Counted from the stretch's first letter, positions 50,538-62,073 are shown. The stretch: DNA of 64,000 nucleotides from Candidatus Chloroploca mongolica (GCF_004762035.2 NZ_SIJK02000021.1:1-64000); one strand, 5' to 3'. Notes: generated by a model not told the origin, from the sequence alone. Numbers and translations: made by a program.

Positions 50538-52340
50538 CTAGCCATCTTCTTCTGCTTCCTCCGCAACATGAGGAGTCTGGAGACTCTGGGCGAGCGGCAT
50601 CGTTGAGCCAGCCGGGATGCCAGGTTGACTGAGTGCCCAGACAGCGAGTTGTTCACGGAAGATTTTGGCATTGTGACGAATATCAACCGGGAACGATGGA
50701 TGGAGAAGAAACGTCATGATCCCCGACGTCATTGGATAACGGCCACCAAGCTCCTGGAGCTCGTGCAGCAACGCTGCTCCGGCACTGCGATCGCGCAGCA
50801 GAGAGCGGTCTTTTGGCTCGACAATCACAACCGGCTCTTGATAACCAGCAGGGCCAACGCCAACGAGGGCGCTCCGCGCCACAGCGGGATGCTGGTTAAA
50901 GATCAGTTCGATCGGTTCGGTGTAAAGGGTCCCGTGCAAGCGTCCGGTCTCGACCCGATGGCTCTTGCGGCCATAGAACCAGACCCGGCCCTCGTCATCC
51001 AGATAGCCGAGGTCGCCCATCCGGTGCCAGACCTGATCGCCTTCGTGGATCTTGGCTTGCGCGGTTGACGTCGGGCGACTGATATAGGTTTTGGTCACCG
51101 AGGGGCCTTTGACCACCAACTCACCGATCTGATGGGCGGGCAAGGCAAGGGCTTCATCCCAATGTTCAATTGGCTCATCGCTGACCGGAATAATGCGCAG
51201 CGTCACCTCGGGGGCCGGGAAGCCGACACAGGTACCGGCAGTCGGATCGGCCCCCCGCGCAGCAATCGCCGCGAGCACCTCACGCCCACTGATCGACGTA
51301 ATCGGCAAGGCCTCGGTCGCACCATAGGGCGTATGGGTATCGCTAGTCTCGTCCAGGATCTGACGGAAGCGCTCGTGAAGATCCGCCGGCACGGGCGCAC
51401 CGGCCATCAACACACGCCGTAGACCAGGCAATTTCACCTGATGTTCCAGACAATAGGCCGTCACCTTGCGCCAGATCGCGGGCGAACCAAAGGTCGAGGT
51501 CACCTTCTGATCCTGCATAAAGGCAATCACAGCCGCAGGATCGCAACTGGCGGGGCGGGTGGGATCAATCGGCGGGATAGCCGAGGTACACCCGAGAGCC
51601 ACATTGAAGAGCGAGAAGAGCGGAAACGCCGGCATTTCAACTTCACCTGGTTCGAGATGAAAGAGCGCCCGCAACAGCCGCACCTGGGCCTCAAACATCC
51701 CGTGCTCATAGAGCACCCCCTTGGGGACACCGGTGCTGCCGGTGGTAAAGATGATCGCTGCTGGCTCGTCAGGCGAGACCTGGGCCAAAGCAAAGGGCGC
51801 ATTGAGCGGCACACTCAGATCGGCGAGGTTGAGATCACCAAGGGGCGTAAAACGCGAACCAACGGTGATACTGCGTTGCACGGTCCGAAACGCACCAGGA
51901 AAGAGGAGCCGCGCCAATTGCGCCCGCGCCACCCCGATCATCGCCTCGGGGGTACACTCCTTGATGCACTGGATCAAATTCCGTCGCCCCATCGCGGGAT
52001 CGATGAGGATCGGCACCGCCCCGACCTTCATCAACGCAAAGGTGAGACTGATCAACGGCAGACCGGCAGGAACCATCGACAAGACCCGAGTACCCCGTTC
52101 GATCCCAAGCGCACTCAACCCCCAGGCATAGCGGTCGCTCACCAGGTTTAACTCGGCGAAACTCAAGCGCCGATAGACCGTCTGCCCGGCGCGATTTTGC
52201 CCATCGCCCATCACAATCGCCGTCTGCTCGGGGCGTTCGCGGGCCATCAAGGGAAGATAGCGTGCAATATTTGCCCCTGGAGGGGCTGAACCATAGAAGG
52301 AGTCGTCGTGGATTGTGCGATCAGAAGACGCATCTGTCAT
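50538..52340 (-). CDS. oleC: OleC-like AMP-dependent ligase (beta-lactone synthetase)
   Basis: A 600-residue member of the acyl-CoA ligase superfamily. The ATP loop IIFTTGSTGVPKGVLYEH is near 190. TPYGATEALP and GDLGYLDDEGRVWFYGRK follow. The C-terminal domain is compact, with HNAKIFREQL holding the late lysine. OleC uses ATP to close the beta-hydroxy acid into a beta-lactone. The start MTDASSDRT was chosen because AAAGGA lies upstream. Readings that begin further upstream overlap oleB. Its place between oleB and oleD supports the role over a CoA ligase. Confidence 0.83.
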   Translation of the reverse strand: MTDASSDRTIHDDSFYGSAPPGANIARYLPLMARERPEQTAIVMGDGQNRAGQTVYRRLSFAELNLVSDRYAWGLSALGIERGTRVLSMVPAGLPLISLTFALMKVGAVPILIDPAMGRRNLIQCIKECTPEAMIGVARAQLARLLFPGAFRTVQRSITVGSRFTPLGDLNLADLSVPLNAPFALAQVSPDEPAAIIFTTGSTGVPKGVLYEHGMFEAQVRLLRALFHLEPGEVEMPAFPLFSLFNVALGCTSAIPPIDPTRPASCDPAAVIAFMQDQKVTSTFGSPAIWRKVTAYCLEHQVKLPGLRRVLMAGAPVPADLHERFRQILDETSDTHTPYGATEALPITSISGREVLAAIAARGADPTAGTCVGFPAPEVTLRIIPVSDEPIEHWDEALALPAHQIGELVVKGPSVTKTYISRPTSTAQAKIHEGDQVWHRMGDLGYLDDEGRVWFYGRKSHRVETGRLHGTLYTEPIELIFNQHPAVARSALVGVGPAGYQEPVVIVEPKDRSLLRDRSAGAALLHELQELGGRYPMTSGIMTFLLHPSFPVDIRHNAKIFREQLAVWALSQPGIPAGSTMPLAQSLQTPHVAEEAEEDG

Positions 52341-52359
52341 CAACATTTCCTTTGAAGAG

Positions 52360-53262
52360 TTATTGAGGATAATCCTCCCCAAAAAACCGTACGACACGCG
52401 GCACAATCTCTTCGTGCGCATCTTCAAGCACATAGTGTCCGGCGTCATCAAAACGGACAACTGATGCCGCAGGGAAGCGCTCGAGCCAACCGGCGAGAAA
52501 ATAGTCCGAGAAGCACCAATCTTTGCCACCCCAAAAGATCTGCATCGGCTTGTCGCGCACATTGACCAGATCGCGGTCAATGCCATCAACAACCGCCCAG
52601 GTAGGATGGCGCGGTGACATCGGAATATCGCGGACAAAGCGCTGGATAGCGACCCGATTCTCCCACGAATTGTAGGGGAAGAGGTAGCCCTGGCGCACCT
52701 CGGGTGACATCGGACGTTCGACGGCCATCACCGTCGCGGCGCCGGCGAACCCATTGAGGCCACGTACCGCCAGATCGCCAAAAATGGGGTATCGGCAGAC
52801 CGCGATGCGGAATGGCAGGCGGGGCGAGAGAAAAGCTGCCGTATTGAGCACCACAATGCGGCGCACTTGGTCAGCAAAACGGGTAGCCCAACCCATCCCT
52901 ATCGCACCGCCCCAATCGTGGACAACGAGATCGAGCGGCCCAAGGTCAAGATGTTCCATCAGACGCGTCAGGTTGCCAAGATGATTCTGGAGCGTATAGG
53001 CATAGGTCTGGGGCTTATCGGAAAGCCCGCAGCCCATATGGTCAGGCACAATGACCCGATGCGTAGGGCTGAGCGCAGCAATCAGATGGCGATAATAAAA
53101 CGACCAGGTCGGATTGCCGTGAACCATCAGCACCGGGGGGCCAGAACCCTCATCAACATAGCTGATGGTACCACCGGGAACCGCCAGACGGCGCGTTTGA
53201 AACGGGTAGAGGCCGCGAAGAGGCGCAAGGTGGTCGGTACCAGAGAGCATTGTCTCGTGCAT
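52360..53262 (-). CDS. oleB: OleB-like beta-lactone decarboxylase (alpha/beta hydrolase)
   Basis: A 300-residue hydrolase of the haloalkane dehalogenase group. The oxyanion region is VHGNPTWSFYYRHL (near 47-60), the nucleophile aspartate is in VVHDWGGAIG (near 114), and the histidine is in DAGHYVLEDA (near 276). OleB converts the beta-lactone into the cis-olefin and CO2. The gene starts the minus-strand oleB-oleC-oleD run. Alone it would be called haloalkane dehalogenase, but the neighbours favour OleB. I find no OleA (thiolase-like condensing enzyme) next to it. Confidence 0.82.
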   Translation of the reverse strand: MHETMLSGTDHLAPLRGLYPFQTRRLAVPGGTISYVDEGSGPPVLMVHGNPTWSFYYRHLIAALSPTHRVIVPDHMGCGLSDKPQTYAYTLQNHLGNLTRLMEHLDLGPLDLVVHDWGGAIGMGWATRFADQVRRIVVLNTAAFLSPRLPFRIAVCRYPIFGDLAVRGLNGFAGAATVMAVERPMSPEVRQGYLFPYNSWENRVAIQRFVRDIPMSPRHPTWAVVDGIDRDLVNVRDKPMQIFWGGKDWCFSDYFLAGWLERFPAASVVRFDDAGHYVLEDAHEEIVPRVVRFFGEDYPQ

Positions 53263-53344
53263 ACAACTATCCCATAAGGTAGATCATTCGTAAGACGTAG
53301 TATAGCATAGGCAGGGCATGAGCAACGCCGACCCGACCGATGCG

Positions 53345-53403
53345 CCAAGGGCTACGCTGAAAATGGGGGAACGTGGTTCCCCCATTTTCAGCGTAGCCCT
53401 TGG
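53345..53403. repeat. Palindromic repeat P, copy 2
   Basis: Perfect 28-base arms (53345-53372 and 53376-53403) with a GTG loop. The central 53 bases match the palindrome at 14686-14738. Here it lies between the divergent oleB and radical SAM genes, so it is not acting as a simple terminator. Confidence 0.9.
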
Positions 53404-53519
53404 CAGTCATGCTCACAGTCTTGACAAGAGCTATAAAGAGTCGTAGGATAAAATCATCATGAAATCTGGCTTCAAGTTTGAAGCAGATCTCAGGTTCTTC
53501 AGTGCGTGTGGGAGGGCTT

Positions 53520-54674
53520 ATGATTGCTCAAGCCGTTGTCTACCGCATTTATGGTGATGCGCTTGCCGTCCTGATGAATGTCAAGACCAGGCAGGTGGCC
53601 GTGCTCCAAGGGCCGTCCCTCCAGTTCTGGAAAGAGTGCGTGCAGGCGGACGAACCGGATCGTCACCATCCCCTCTATGCTCGCCTGCAAAACCTTGGTA
53701 TGCTTGGCGAGCCTGCCGAACTCCCTCCGTCAAGGCCCCACGCCAACACCCGCGACGAGCATGCACACACCATTGATATCGGTGCCTTGCATCTCTGGGC
53801 GTTCAAGAACCATATCCCGCTGAGCGGCCACTTCGAACTGACCTCGCGCTGCAATTTGCGGTGTCGCCATTGTTACGGTCTTTTCGAGACCAAACAGGAT
53901 ACGCTCAGCACAGAACAGGTGTGCCGTATTCTTGATGACCTCCGCGACAATGGGACACTGGGCTTGGTGCTGACCGGTGGAGAACTCTTCTTTCGCAAGG
54001 ATATCCTTGATCTGCTGCGCTACCTGGAGGCGCAGAAGTTTGTGGTGCGGATCAATTCGAATGGTACACTGATCGACGAAACGGTCGTGCGTGCCCTACA
54101 GGAACTAAGCAATATCTACCGCATTCATATCAGCCTCTACAGTTCCGAGCCAGAAATCCACGATCAGATCACCAATGCGCCGGGATCTTATCACAAAACA
54201 CTGCACGCGCTGCATCTCTTGCGCGCAGCAGGCTTCGATCTGCGCATCAATTGTTCGGTGATGAAGGCAAATTACGCGACGTACCACAAGGTGCGCGACG
54301 AAATCGGTGATCCGCTGGGGATACCGGTTCACTTTGATACCGAGATCTTTCCCCGGGATGACGGCGGGACGGACAATCTCGTTGAGCGGCTTGATGCGGC
54401 GCAGTTACAGCAGTATATGCGTGCGCAGACGCGACCGAACGCGGCAGCACCCAAGCCAAAGCTCTGCCGAGCAGGGTTCTCCTTTTTCTCGATCTGCGAA
54501 GATGGTCGCCTGCTTCCCTGTTTGAAGATGAAGCGACTGTCGCGCTATCCGCTTGGTCGCCTGACCGAGCACTCGTTCGGTGAGATCTGGCAGGGCTCAC
54601 AAGCAGTGCTTACCCTGCGTGAGCACATCAATCACCAACTCGACGCGTGTGATCTGTGTGAGCTCGCCATCTGA
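53520..54674 (+). CDS. Radical SAM/SPASM peptide maturase with PqqD-like N-terminus
   Basis: A 384-residue protein. The N-terminal about 85 residues (YRIYGDALAVLMNVKTRQVAVL, LQFWKECV) look like a PqqD-type peptide-recognition domain. The radical SAM motif CNLRCRHC follows near residue 115, then GLVLTGGELFFRKD. The C-terminal SPASM-like region has cysteines in LCRAGFSFFSICEDGRLLPC and CDLCELAI, which would hold extra iron-sulfur clusters. Enzymes of this kind modify ribosomally made peptides. A 70-codon gene follows 24 bases later. GGGAGGG precedes the ATG at 53520. Longer readings start in sequence without a ribosome site. Confidence 0.85.
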   Translation: MIAQAVVYRIYGDALAVLMNVKTRQVAVLQGPSLQFWKECVQADEPDRHHPLYARLQNLGMLGEPAELPPSRPHANTRDEHAHTIDIGALHLWAFKNHIPLSGHFELTSRCNLRCRHCYGLFETKQDTLSTEQVCRILDDLRDNGTLGLVLTGGELFFRKDILDLLRYLEAQKFVVRINSNGTLIDETVVRALQELSNIYRIHISLYSSEPEIHDQITNAPGSYHKTLHALHLLRAAGFDLRINCSVMKANYATYHKVRDEIGDPLGIPVHFDTEIFPRDDGGTDNLVERLDAAQLQQYMRAQTRPNAAAPKPKLCRAGFSFFSICEDGRLLPCLKMKRLSRYPLGRLTEHSFGEIWQGSQAVLTLREHINHQLDACDLCELAI

Positions 54675-54698
54675 GATTACGCCAGTTAGGAGAATACG

Positions 54699-54911
54699 AT
54701 GTATGTGCAGACAACGATCACGCATAGCCTCGAAGCGGTTCTGCGTGAGTTAGACCAGCCAGCGCTGCCCGACAAGGATGGCATCATCGTATCAACGATG
54801 CATGACAAATTCTTCAAGGGCGGGGGGTGTGAGCACCACCGACTGGCCGAGGATGGCACCATCGAAAATGAGCCAGCTGTGACCAACATTGCGGTGTGCA
54901 TGCACGCATAG
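54699..54911 (+). CDS. Candidate RiPP precursor peptide
   Basis: A 70-residue peptide beginning MYVQTTITHSLEAVLRELDQ. An acidic, helix-prone first half (residues 8-30) could be a leader. The second half holds KFFKGGGCEHHRLAEDG and ends PAVTNIAVCMHA, with only two cysteines and a GGG stretch that could mark a cleavage or modification site. GGAGAATACG before the ATG is a good ribosome binding site. The coding density, small size and position right after a PqqD-fused radical SAM maturase suggest its substrate. I recognise no known family. Confidence 0.55.
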   Translation: MYVQTTITHSLEAVLRELDQPALPDKDGIIVSTMHDKFFKGGGCEHHRLAEDGTIENEPAVTNIAVCMHA

Positions 54912-54943
54912 CTGACCGAGTTGGAGGGTTCTGGGAGGGATCT

Positions 54944-55001
54944 CCCACCTCCTGAGCCTGGCTTTAGGCTGTGAACCATTTACCAGGCTCAGGAGGTTGG
55001 G
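54944..55001. terminator. Inverted repeat between peptide and amylase-pullulanase genes
   Basis: CCCACCTCCTGAGCCTGG at 54944-54961 pairs with 54983-55001 (one bulge) around a 21-base loop. It lies between the stops of two convergent genes, with no T-run, and may end both transcripts. Confidence 0.55.
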
Positions 55002-55006
55002 TGCGT

Positions 55007-58000
55007 TTACCGTCCGGCGATGGGCATGAAGATCTGCGTGCGTTCGTCGGTGAAGACGACCGTGGCGCGGCCCGGTACCGCGAAGGTGCCCGTGGCCGGG
55101 TCAAAGCTGGCACTGCGCACCACCGTATCAACCGATGTGCCCTGGATCGGGTGCAGGCGTAGCTGCGCGTCTCTGAGCGTTTCAGCGGTGAAGCTGACTG
55201 GCTCGGGGGCTGCGTTGAAGAGCACGACGATCTGCTCGCGCTGCGGATCAAGGTCACGCGCACCGTTGTCGGTGATCCGCATCACGATCAGGCCCGGGAT
55301 CTGGTCGGCCCCGGTGTTCATAAAGCTGACCTGGGCGATCACTTCTTCGGCGGTGCGCAGGCGGAAGAGCGGTGAGCTCTTGCGGATCTGCAACATCTCG
55401 CGGAAGTGGTAGTGACCAAGGTCAAGCTCGGCCCGTCCCGGCTTGATCTCCTCGCGCACGAGCACCGAGCGCAGGACGCCCCAGTTGTTGTTGTTCTCGC
55501 CCTGGGGCGGCAGACCCGAACCCCAACCATGCTCGTTGCGCATCCAATCGATGCGGTTGAACCAGTCGCCCGAGTCGTAGCTGTTGCGGTCACCCGACTT
55601 CGAGCGCAGCAGATCCTGGCCCGCCTGGAAGAAGGGGATGCCCTGACCTAGCATCGCTACACTAACCCCCAGGTTGTGCATACGCACCCGGTCGGCTAGG
55701 GTCGCCGCCGCTGGGGCTTTCAACTGCACCGCGTCGAAGAGGGTCTCGTTGTCGTGGGCCTCGACGTAAGTGATCACCTCTTGTGGATCAAGCGTGTAGC
55801 CGCCCGGCGCACCGTTGTAGGTCACGTCTTCACCGTTGACGACCCGCCCGGTGCGGTTTTCCAGCGGGAAGAAGGCTAGATTGCCGGTCAAGCCTACGCG
55901 AATCAGGTCAGTCGCGTCCAGCAGGTTGTTGCGCTGATCGGCTTCGCTGCCCTGGTTCAGGTCGTTCGGGTCGGTGAAGAGTCCGGTCGCGAAGCCCTGG
56001 CGTCTGGCACCCTCGCCACTGTCGAAGGGGCCACCCCCGCGTACAGCGTCACGTAGGCGATCCGAGAAGGTGGCGATCCCGGTACCAGCCATGTTGCGCT
56101 GGGTCGCGTTGATGCCACGCCGCCCGTCGGCCACCTCGCCAAAGTTCCAGCCCTCGCCATAGAGCATAATCTTTGCACCGTCCACGCCGTCCTTCGCAAG
56201 CGTGAGGGCATCAAGGGCCGCCCGTACGTTGAGCATGTTCTCGCGAGTGTGGTGGCCCATTAGGTCGAAGCGGAAGCCGTCCACTTTGTACTCGCGTGCC
56301 CAGAGCACGAGCGATTCGATCATGAGCCGTTCCATCATGGCGTGCTCGGTGGCCGTATTCGGACAGCAGGTGCTGGTTTCAACCACGCCGTCGGCATTCA
56401 GGCGATGGTAATAGCCGGGGACGACGCGATCAAGCACTGACTTTTCGGCCTGACCGGCGGCGTTGGTATGGTTGTAGACCACATCCATCACGACGCGCAA
56501 CCCGTTCTCGTTCAGCGCCTGGACCATCTCGCGGAACTCGAGGATGCGGGGCGTACCGTTCGGGTCGGTGCTGTAGCTGCCCTCGGGCACGTTGTAGTGG
56601 AAGGGATCGTAGCCCCAGTTGAAACCGTCGAGATTGCGCACCTCGTTGCTGATGCGCTGCTGCTCTTCGCTGTCGGGTGACAGGGCACGCAACTCGGGGA
56701 AGCGGTCGAGCAACTCGGTGCGGGCGGTGCGATCCTCGTTGATGGTCGCAATGTCAAAGACTGGCAGCAAGTGGATGTGGGTCAGGCCATCCTCGGCCAG
56801 TTCGCGCAGGTGGCGCATGCCGTTGCTGTTGCGCTGCGTGAAGGCTTTGAACGTCCCGCGTTGAAGCAACGGTACGCTTTCGTCGGTGATGCTAAAGTCG
56901 CGCACATGCAACTCGTAGAGCACCACGTCCTCGAAGGCTTCGAGCGTGGGCTTGGCGGTCGCATCCCATCCACTCGGCTTGAGCGCCGCGTTGTTCAGGT
57001 TGACAATCTGGCTGCGTGTGCTATTGGTCGCCAGACTGATCGCGTAGGGATCGGTGACCTGATTGATTTCGACTTGGCCGGTACTCGGCACAAAGACGTT
57101 CACCTCATAGAGGTAGAACTGGTCTTCGCGAGTGGTCGGCAGCTCAATACTCCAACTGCCCGACGCGTCGTCGTGGGTCATAGCGAGGCGCTCGGGCGTG
57201 GTCACGACCGCCGTGTCAAAGAGCAGCAGGTTGACCTCCTGCGCCGTCGGTGCCCAGAGCCGCAGCGTGATGGCCTGGGCCAGTTCGAGCGCGCCGTAGT
57301 TCACGCCCATGGACAGCGCGGCGGCGGCCTGGGCATAGAGATCGTCGAGCACACCCGGGATCTGCACCCCGGTAACTTCGATCAGGCCGAGTTGGTCGTT
57401 GCGCGCCGAAACCCAGACCTGGCCGCGCAGAATGGCTTTGATCTGGTCGGCACTCAGGCTATGGGTGAGGCGGGCATGGTCATTGCCGGCGAGATGCGGG
57501 AACTTTGTGGCGACCGCACCAGTCAGGCCACTGCCAGCCAGGGTCAGCGGCACACTCGTGCCCCCCTGCACGGCACCATCAACCACACTCATGCCTCCGT
57601 TGGGGGCATAGTGCAGCGCGTACTCGACCTGGCTACTGGCTAGGATCGGCCAGGCCAGCGTATTCTGGCTCACCCAGTGGGCGCGTTGTTTGCTCACGGC
57701 ATTGCCCTGGCCCAGCGTACACCCGGCCTCCACCGGCACGATGTAGGGGTAACTACCGGGCATATTCTGCAGCACCCAGATCTCATGACCAGTGCCATTC
57801 AGATCGAGAAACTGATCGGTCTCCTGATCCTTTTCGTTGCCACGGTGGAGGATGTAGGCCCAGCGTGGCGCATCAGGTTCGAGTTCAACCTGGAAACCAA
57901 TCCCGAAGCTATCCTGGGGCAGATTGGGCTTGAAGGGCGTTTCCCAGGCGGGGTTAGGCGTCAAGGTTCCAGCCCAGAGATGCAGGCCCCAGAAGTCGTT

Positions 58001-61000
58001 GAAGTTGGTGCTGGTAAAGTCACCATAGTCACCAGCCGGGCGATGGTAGCGCAACGTCGCCACATTCAGCGCCTGGCTCAGCGAGCGATTGTTCGCCTCG
58101 TCGCCACTGTTGACCCAGAGCGCAGGCTGCGCGGACGGGATGAAGGTGCGGTCAGGCTCGGTATCCTTGACCCCGTTGTTCATCACGATCACGCCAACCT
58201 GTTTGGTTGCGTCGGTCAACTGGATCCGCACAAAGCGCCCAAAATCGTCGGTACCGGTAAAGGGCCGGTTGGCGGGCCATGCGGTCTGTTCGCTCGGGTC
58301 AACCCCATCGCCAAAGACATAGACGCCCCAGCCGTCGTAGATGCCATCGGGGCGATTGTAATGCACCGTGATAAAGCCCTGGGCTTCGGCCTGCGACGCA
58401 TAGATCGCTGCATCGCCACCCTTCAGGAAGATCTGCGGATTCTCTTGAGGAATGAAGCTGCGGTCGCCGCCGGGGTCACGCGTATCGGGCACACTATCAC
58501 CGCCGGGTTGGTGGACAATGAAGTTGACCGGCTTGGTCGGGTCTTTCAGGCGTACCCAGGCAAAGGCACCATAGTCAGTACGCCCCAGGAACGGCTTGGG
58601 CTCATTCCAGTCGGTCGCTTCTTCATCAGCAATCGCATCGCCCCAGAGGTGCAGACCCCAATCGTCGTAGTTGCCATCCTCGCGGTAGTAGTGGATGACG
58701 GCAAACTCGTACTCCACTGTACACACCGGGGGAACACCCAGGGTCACGATGCTGGTAGCCGAATTGAAGTTGCCCTCGGCCCCAAGCAAGTCGGTCACGA
58801 CAGCCTTGAAGGTGAGTTCAGCCCCGGCAGGCAAGCCCTGCGGATCGAAGAAGACCCGGTACGGCGCATTGGTATCAGTGCCCAGATGCTGGAACGGTGC
58901 CCCGTCGACGCTGACTGCAAACGAGACTTCGGCAAAGGCGTTCCCAGCGACACTGGCGGCCACCTCTATCAGGCCTGTCCCGAGCACAACCGTGCCACTG
59001 ACCGGCCCCGTGAGGCTGATCGCCGGACCAATTGGCGCAGCCGTGGGCGCTAGATTCGCCACCGGCTCGCTCTGCTGCTGATAGACAACCACACTCAGGG
59101 CGGGTACCGTAAGTTGCATCCGCCCATTGGCCCCGGTCACCACCGCGCCTTCAGCCCCATAGATCGCCGCAAAGGTCGTATCGGCGGCAAAGGTGGGAAT
59201 GGTCACGGTGCGCTCCGTCGTCGCATTATTGGCCGCGACGACATACTCGACCTGCTGCTCACGGTCAATGCGCGAGAAGGCATAGACACCGCTGGCGTCG
59301 CCTTCAGCCAGACGCTCGATCTGGGCACCAACCTGCAACGCCGGATGCGCCGTGCGCAGGGCGGCCAGGTCGGTCAGACCAAGGTAAAGCGGGTGGGTCG
59401 GGTCAAAGTTGTCGTCGGCGGTGGTCTTATCCGTACCGATCAGGTCTTCGGCATTATAGCTTGCCACCTGGCTCGGGAACATATTCTGGCGAGCATCCTT
59501 ATCGTTGCCATCGTCGTTCCCGGTGAAGCCTTGCTCGTCGCCGTAGTAGATGATCGGTACGCCACGGGCGGTGAACATCACCCCATAACCAAGCAGAATC
59601 CGCTTGACGCGCAGCTCATCATCGGGATCCTGCGGTGTGCGCAGCCGATTGCCAAGGCGGCCCACATCGTGGTTACCGAGGAAGGTCGGCAGATTGTAGG
59701 CATTCTGCTCGGCAGTCGTGTAGAAGTCATCACCCCGGAAGAGACCCTGGAGCCGCCCGGGGCCGGCGCTGGTGGTGGCAAAATCGCCGACCGAATAATT
59801 GAAGTCGAAGTCAAGAATGGCTGGGAATTCACCTTCGCGGGTGAAGCGGCTAAGCACGGCGGGATTGCCATCAAAGACCTCGCCGAAGATGAAGAACTCG
59901 GGCTTGCCCTCAGCGGCGGCATGGGCGCGGATCGCCGGCACAAACTGCTGCCAGAACTCCATATTGACGTGCTTGACCGTATCCACGCGGAAGCCATCAA
60001 TGCCGAACTCGCTGATCCAGAACTTGTGGATATCAACCATGCCCTGAACAACCTCGGGGCGTTCGGTGAAGAGCCCATCGAGGCCAACGAAGTCGCCGTA
60101 GAGGTCGCCCTCAGAGCCATCAAAGGCCGCGTTCCCGCGGTTATGGTACATCGTCGGGTCATTGAGCCAACTCGGCGTCTTGGCCGTCGCATCAGCGGGA
60201 TCGGGGAAGAAAGGCCGACGCGGGAAACTGAAGCGATTCATCGTGGGGAAGCGCTCGGCAAAGAGAAAGTCCCGGTCATCGAAGATATTGCCACCCGCAT
60301 CGCGATAGGGGGCGGCGGCCCGCGACACATAGGTTGTATTGCCGTCTTCGGGCACAATCACATCGGCGGTATGGTTGGTAATAATGTCGAAGAAGACCCG
60401 CATGCCACGGCCCTGAGCCGCCTCGACAAAGGCCGTCATTTCGGCATTGGTGCCGAAATGGGGGGCGATCTGCGTAAAGTCCAGCGGCCAGTAGCCATGA
60501 TACCCCGCCGAACAATCGTCAATCGAAGGCTCCTTGGTGCGATCACACTGAACCGGCTTATTCTTGAACATCGGCGTCATCCAGATCGCAGTCACCCCAA
60601 GATTCTGGATGTAATCCAGGTTGGCCTGGAGCCCGGCCAGATCGCCGCCGTGGTAATAGCCCTTATTGGTGGGCAAAAAGCCGGTTTGAAGCGGATCGTC
60701 ACCGGCGATACCGCCGCGATCATTGGACGGCTCACCATTGGCAAAGCGGTCGGGCATCACAAAATAGAAGATCTCGCCCTGGTTGATGGGATCACTGACC
60801 GGCGGCTGGATCAAGGCGGCGTCTTCGGCAGGCGGCGGCGGCGGTGGCGTCGTCGCAATAACCTCGACGCCCACCGTATTATCGGCGGTATCAAAGCTAA
60901 AGACCACTTCAGCGGTATCTTCGCCCACCGTGAAGGGCACATTATTGCCGTTATCACCATAGTTCGGATTGCCCCAATCCTCGTTGGTCGCAACCTTGAA

Positions 61001-61636
61001 CTCGTAATTGCCGGCAGGAATGGCTTCACTGCGGAAGGTATAGACGCCATCAGCGTCCACATCGCTCATCAGCGTGCGCAGACAATCGGCCAGCCAATCG
61101 CCAGAACAGCCAAGTTCGCTATTGAAATCACCAGGGACGGTATAGATCGTATTGGCGAAGCTATTGGCGATGTAGTGGGTCTTGTGGTCATAGAAAAACC
61201 TGACCGAGGTTGTCGTGGTCAGGTTCAGAGTAAAATTGGGGCCATTTTGCTGGAAATCACTGCCGTAGTTCTGGTCCCACGCGCCATTGAGCGCGATCTT
61301 GAACTCGTAATTGCCTGCTGGGATCGGGCCAAGGGTGCGCGCCCAGACCTCGTTGCCCTGATCTTGCAGGTCGTTACCCTCGGGGGGCGTCGGGGTAACT
61401 GGCGTGACTCCGGGGTTCGTCGTACACCCGGGTTCCCAGTCACCGCCAGCGTTGCTGCTCGTAGCCGTGCAGCCAAGTTCGCTATTAAAACTCCCAGGAA
61501 CCGTCACACGAGTAGGGGCAGCGGTGTGGTCAGCCAGGGTGAGGGGCGTCGCTGCCCCGGGGATCCCAAGCATGCTGAACAGGAGGGCAAACGCACAGAG
61601 GATCTGCACGGCCCGCCATGGCGTCCGATGTCGCAT
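55007..61636 (-). CDS. Giant secreted amylase-pullulanase
   Basis: A 2209-residue exported enzyme. After the signal peptide (1-37) come two starch-binding-like beta domains (about 45-270), each with NYEFKIA- or NYEFKVATN-type motifs. A complete GH13 alpha-amylase follows (about 285-855): nucleophile in FRVDTVKHV near 555, acid in FGEVFDG near 583, NHDVGR near 655. Then an Ig-like domain, three CBM41/PUD-like modules (about 970-1300; [38 protein letters not shown]), and a type I pullulanase GH13 (NWGYDP near 1675, [10 protein letters not shown] near 1790, YGEGWNFGE near 1828, VEAHDNE near 1957). It should cut both alpha-1,4 and alpha-1,6 bonds. AAGGAG precedes the ATG. Confidence 0.93.
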   Translation of the reverse strand: MRHRTPWRAVQILCAFALLFSMLGIPGAATPLTLADHTAAPTRVTVPGSFNSELGCTATSSNAGGDWEPGCTTNPGVTPVTPTPPEGNDLQDQGNEVWARTLGPIPAGNYEFKIALNGAWDQNYGSDFQQNGPNFTLNLTTTTSVRFFYDHKTHYIANSFANTIYTVPGDFNSELGCSGDWLADCLRTLMSDVDADGVYTFRSEAIPAGNYEFKVATNEDWGNPNYGDNGNNVPFTVGEDTAEVVFSFDTADNTVGVEVIATTPPPPPPAEDAALIQPPVSDPINQGEIFYFVMPDRFANGEPSNDRGGIAGDDPLQTGFLPTNKGYYHGGDLAGLQANLDYIQNLGVTAIWMTPMFKNKPVQCDRTKEPSIDDCSAGYHGYWPLDFTQIAPHFGTNAEMTAFVEAAQGRGMRVFFDIITNHTADVIVPEDGNTTYVSRAAAPYRDAGGNIFDDRDFLFAERFPTMNRFSFPRRPFFPDPADATAKTPSWLNDPTMYHNRGNAAFDGSEGDLYGDFVGLDGLFTERPEVVQGMVDIHKFWISEFGIDGFRVDTVKHVNMEFWQQFVPAIRAHAAAEGKPEFFIFGEVFDGNPAVLSRFTREGEFPAILDFDFNYSVGDFATTSAGPGRLQGLFRGDDFYTTAEQNAYNLPTFLGNHDVGRLGNRLRTPQDPDDELRVKRILLGYGVMFTARGVPIIYYGDEQGFTGNDDGNDKDARQNMFPSQVASYNAEDLIGTDKTTADDNFDPTHPLYLGLTDLAALRTAHPALQVGAQIERLAEGDASGVYAFSRIDREQQVEYVVAANNATTERTVTIPTFAADTTFAAIYGAEGAVVTGANGRMQLTVPALSVVVYQQQSEPVANLAPTAAPIGPAISLTGPVSGTVVLGTGLIEVAASVAGNAFAEVSFAVSVDGAPFQHLGTDTNAPYRVFFDPQGLPAGAELTFKAVVTDLLGAEGNFNSATSIVTLGVPPVCTVEYEFAVIHYYREDGNYDDWGLHLWGDAIADEEATDWNEPKPFLGRTDYGAFAWVRLKDPTKPVNFIVHQPGGDSVPDTRDPGGDRSFIPQENPQIFLKGGDAAIYASQAEAQGFITVHYNRPDGIYDGWGVYVFGDGVDPSEQTAWPANRPFTGTDDFGRFVRIQLTDATKQVGVIVMNNGVKDTEPDRTFIPSAQPALWVNSGDEANNRSLSQALNVATLRYHRPAGDYGDFTSTNFNDFWGLHLWAGTLTPNPAWETPFKPNLPQDSFGIGFQVELEPDAPRWAYILHRGNEKDQETDQFLDLNGTGHEIWVLQNMPGSYPYIVPVEAGCTLGQGNAVSKQRAHWVSQNTLAWPILASSQVEYALHYAPNGGMSVVDGAVQGGTSVPLTLAGSGLTGAVATKFPHLAGNDHARLTHSLSADQIKAILRGQVWVSARNDQLGLIEVTGVQIPGVLDDLYAQAAAALSMGVNYGALELAQAITLRLWAPTAQEVNLLLFDTAVVTTPERLAMTHDDASGSWSIELPTTREDQFYLYEVNVFVPSTGQVEINQVTDPYAISLATNSTRSQIVNLNNAALKPSGWDATAKPTLEAFEDVVLYELHVRDFSITDESVPLLQRGTFKAFTQRNSNGMRHLRELAEDGLTHIHLLPVFDIATINEDRTARTELLDRFPELRALSPDSEEQQRISNEVRNLDGFNWGYDPFHYNVPEGSYSTDPNGTPRILEFREMVQALNENGLRVVMDVVYNHTNAAGQAEKSVLDRVVPGYYHRLNADGVVETSTCCPNTATEHAMMERLMIESLVLWAREYKVDGFRFDLMGHHTRENMLNVRAALDALTLAKDGVDGAKIMLYGEGWNFGEVADGRRGINATQRNMAGTGIATFSDRLRDAVRGGGPFDSGEGARRQGFATGLFTDPNDLNQGSEADQRNNLLDATDLIRVGLTGNLAFFPLENRTGRVVNGEDVTYNGAPGGYTLDPQEVITYVEAHDNETLFDAVQLKAPAAATLADRVRMHNLGVSVAMLGQGIPFFQAGQDLLRSKSGDRNSYDSGDWFNRIDWMRNEHGWGSGLPPQGENNNNWGVLRSVLVREEIKPGRAELDLGHYHFREMLQIRKSSPLFRLRTAEEVIAQVSFMNTGADQIPGLIVMRITDNGARDLDPQREQIVVLFNAAPEPVSFTAETLRDAQLRLHPIQGTSVDTVVRSASFDPATGTFAVPGRATVVFTDERTQIFMPIAGR

Positions 61637-61884
61637 AGGTCGCTCCTTACAAAAAAACTTCAGCCCAACCGGGACGCAACAGCGCAATCCCGGAGACAGA
61701 AAGACGTGGCTGAAGAATGTACGGGCCGTAGCCCGCCCCCAACGCTGGGGAGATCAAACGTTCTGTGGAGGATGCTGGATAGTTGCATTAGGAATTATAT
61801 GGCTTATCGTAGGAGCTTGTCAAGCAACAGCCGTGGGCGGCTAGGGCTGTTGCATCATACGAAATCGGATACAACGGGGCACCC

Positions 61885-61991
61885 GCAAGGGGTGCCCGTA
61901 CCAGCGCAAGGCCGCATCCGGCGTAGGGGCACCCCTTGCGGGTGCCCTTGCGGGTGCCCTTGCGGGTGCCCTCGCGGGTGCCTTGGCGGCG
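61885..61991. repeat. Hairpin and 12-base tandem repeat upstream of the amylase gene
   Basis: GCAAGGGGTGCCC at 61885-61897 and its exact complement at 61927-61939 form a stem. The right arm runs into four copies of the 12-base unit CTTGCGGGTGCC ending near 61983, then a degenerate copy. Confidence 0.8.
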
Positions 61992-62073
61992 TGCCTACAC
62001 GGAAGATGCAATCGCCCTAGTAGGCGGCATCGGGCCATTGCAGCTTCTTCCGTCAGCGTAAACGGCTCGACTT

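Noticed and set aside
59114-62020. 968-codon open frame on the plus strand opposite the amylase gene
   Set aside because: It is the mirror of a GC-rich gene. It shows no domain and runs through the signal peptide and repeats of the amylase region.
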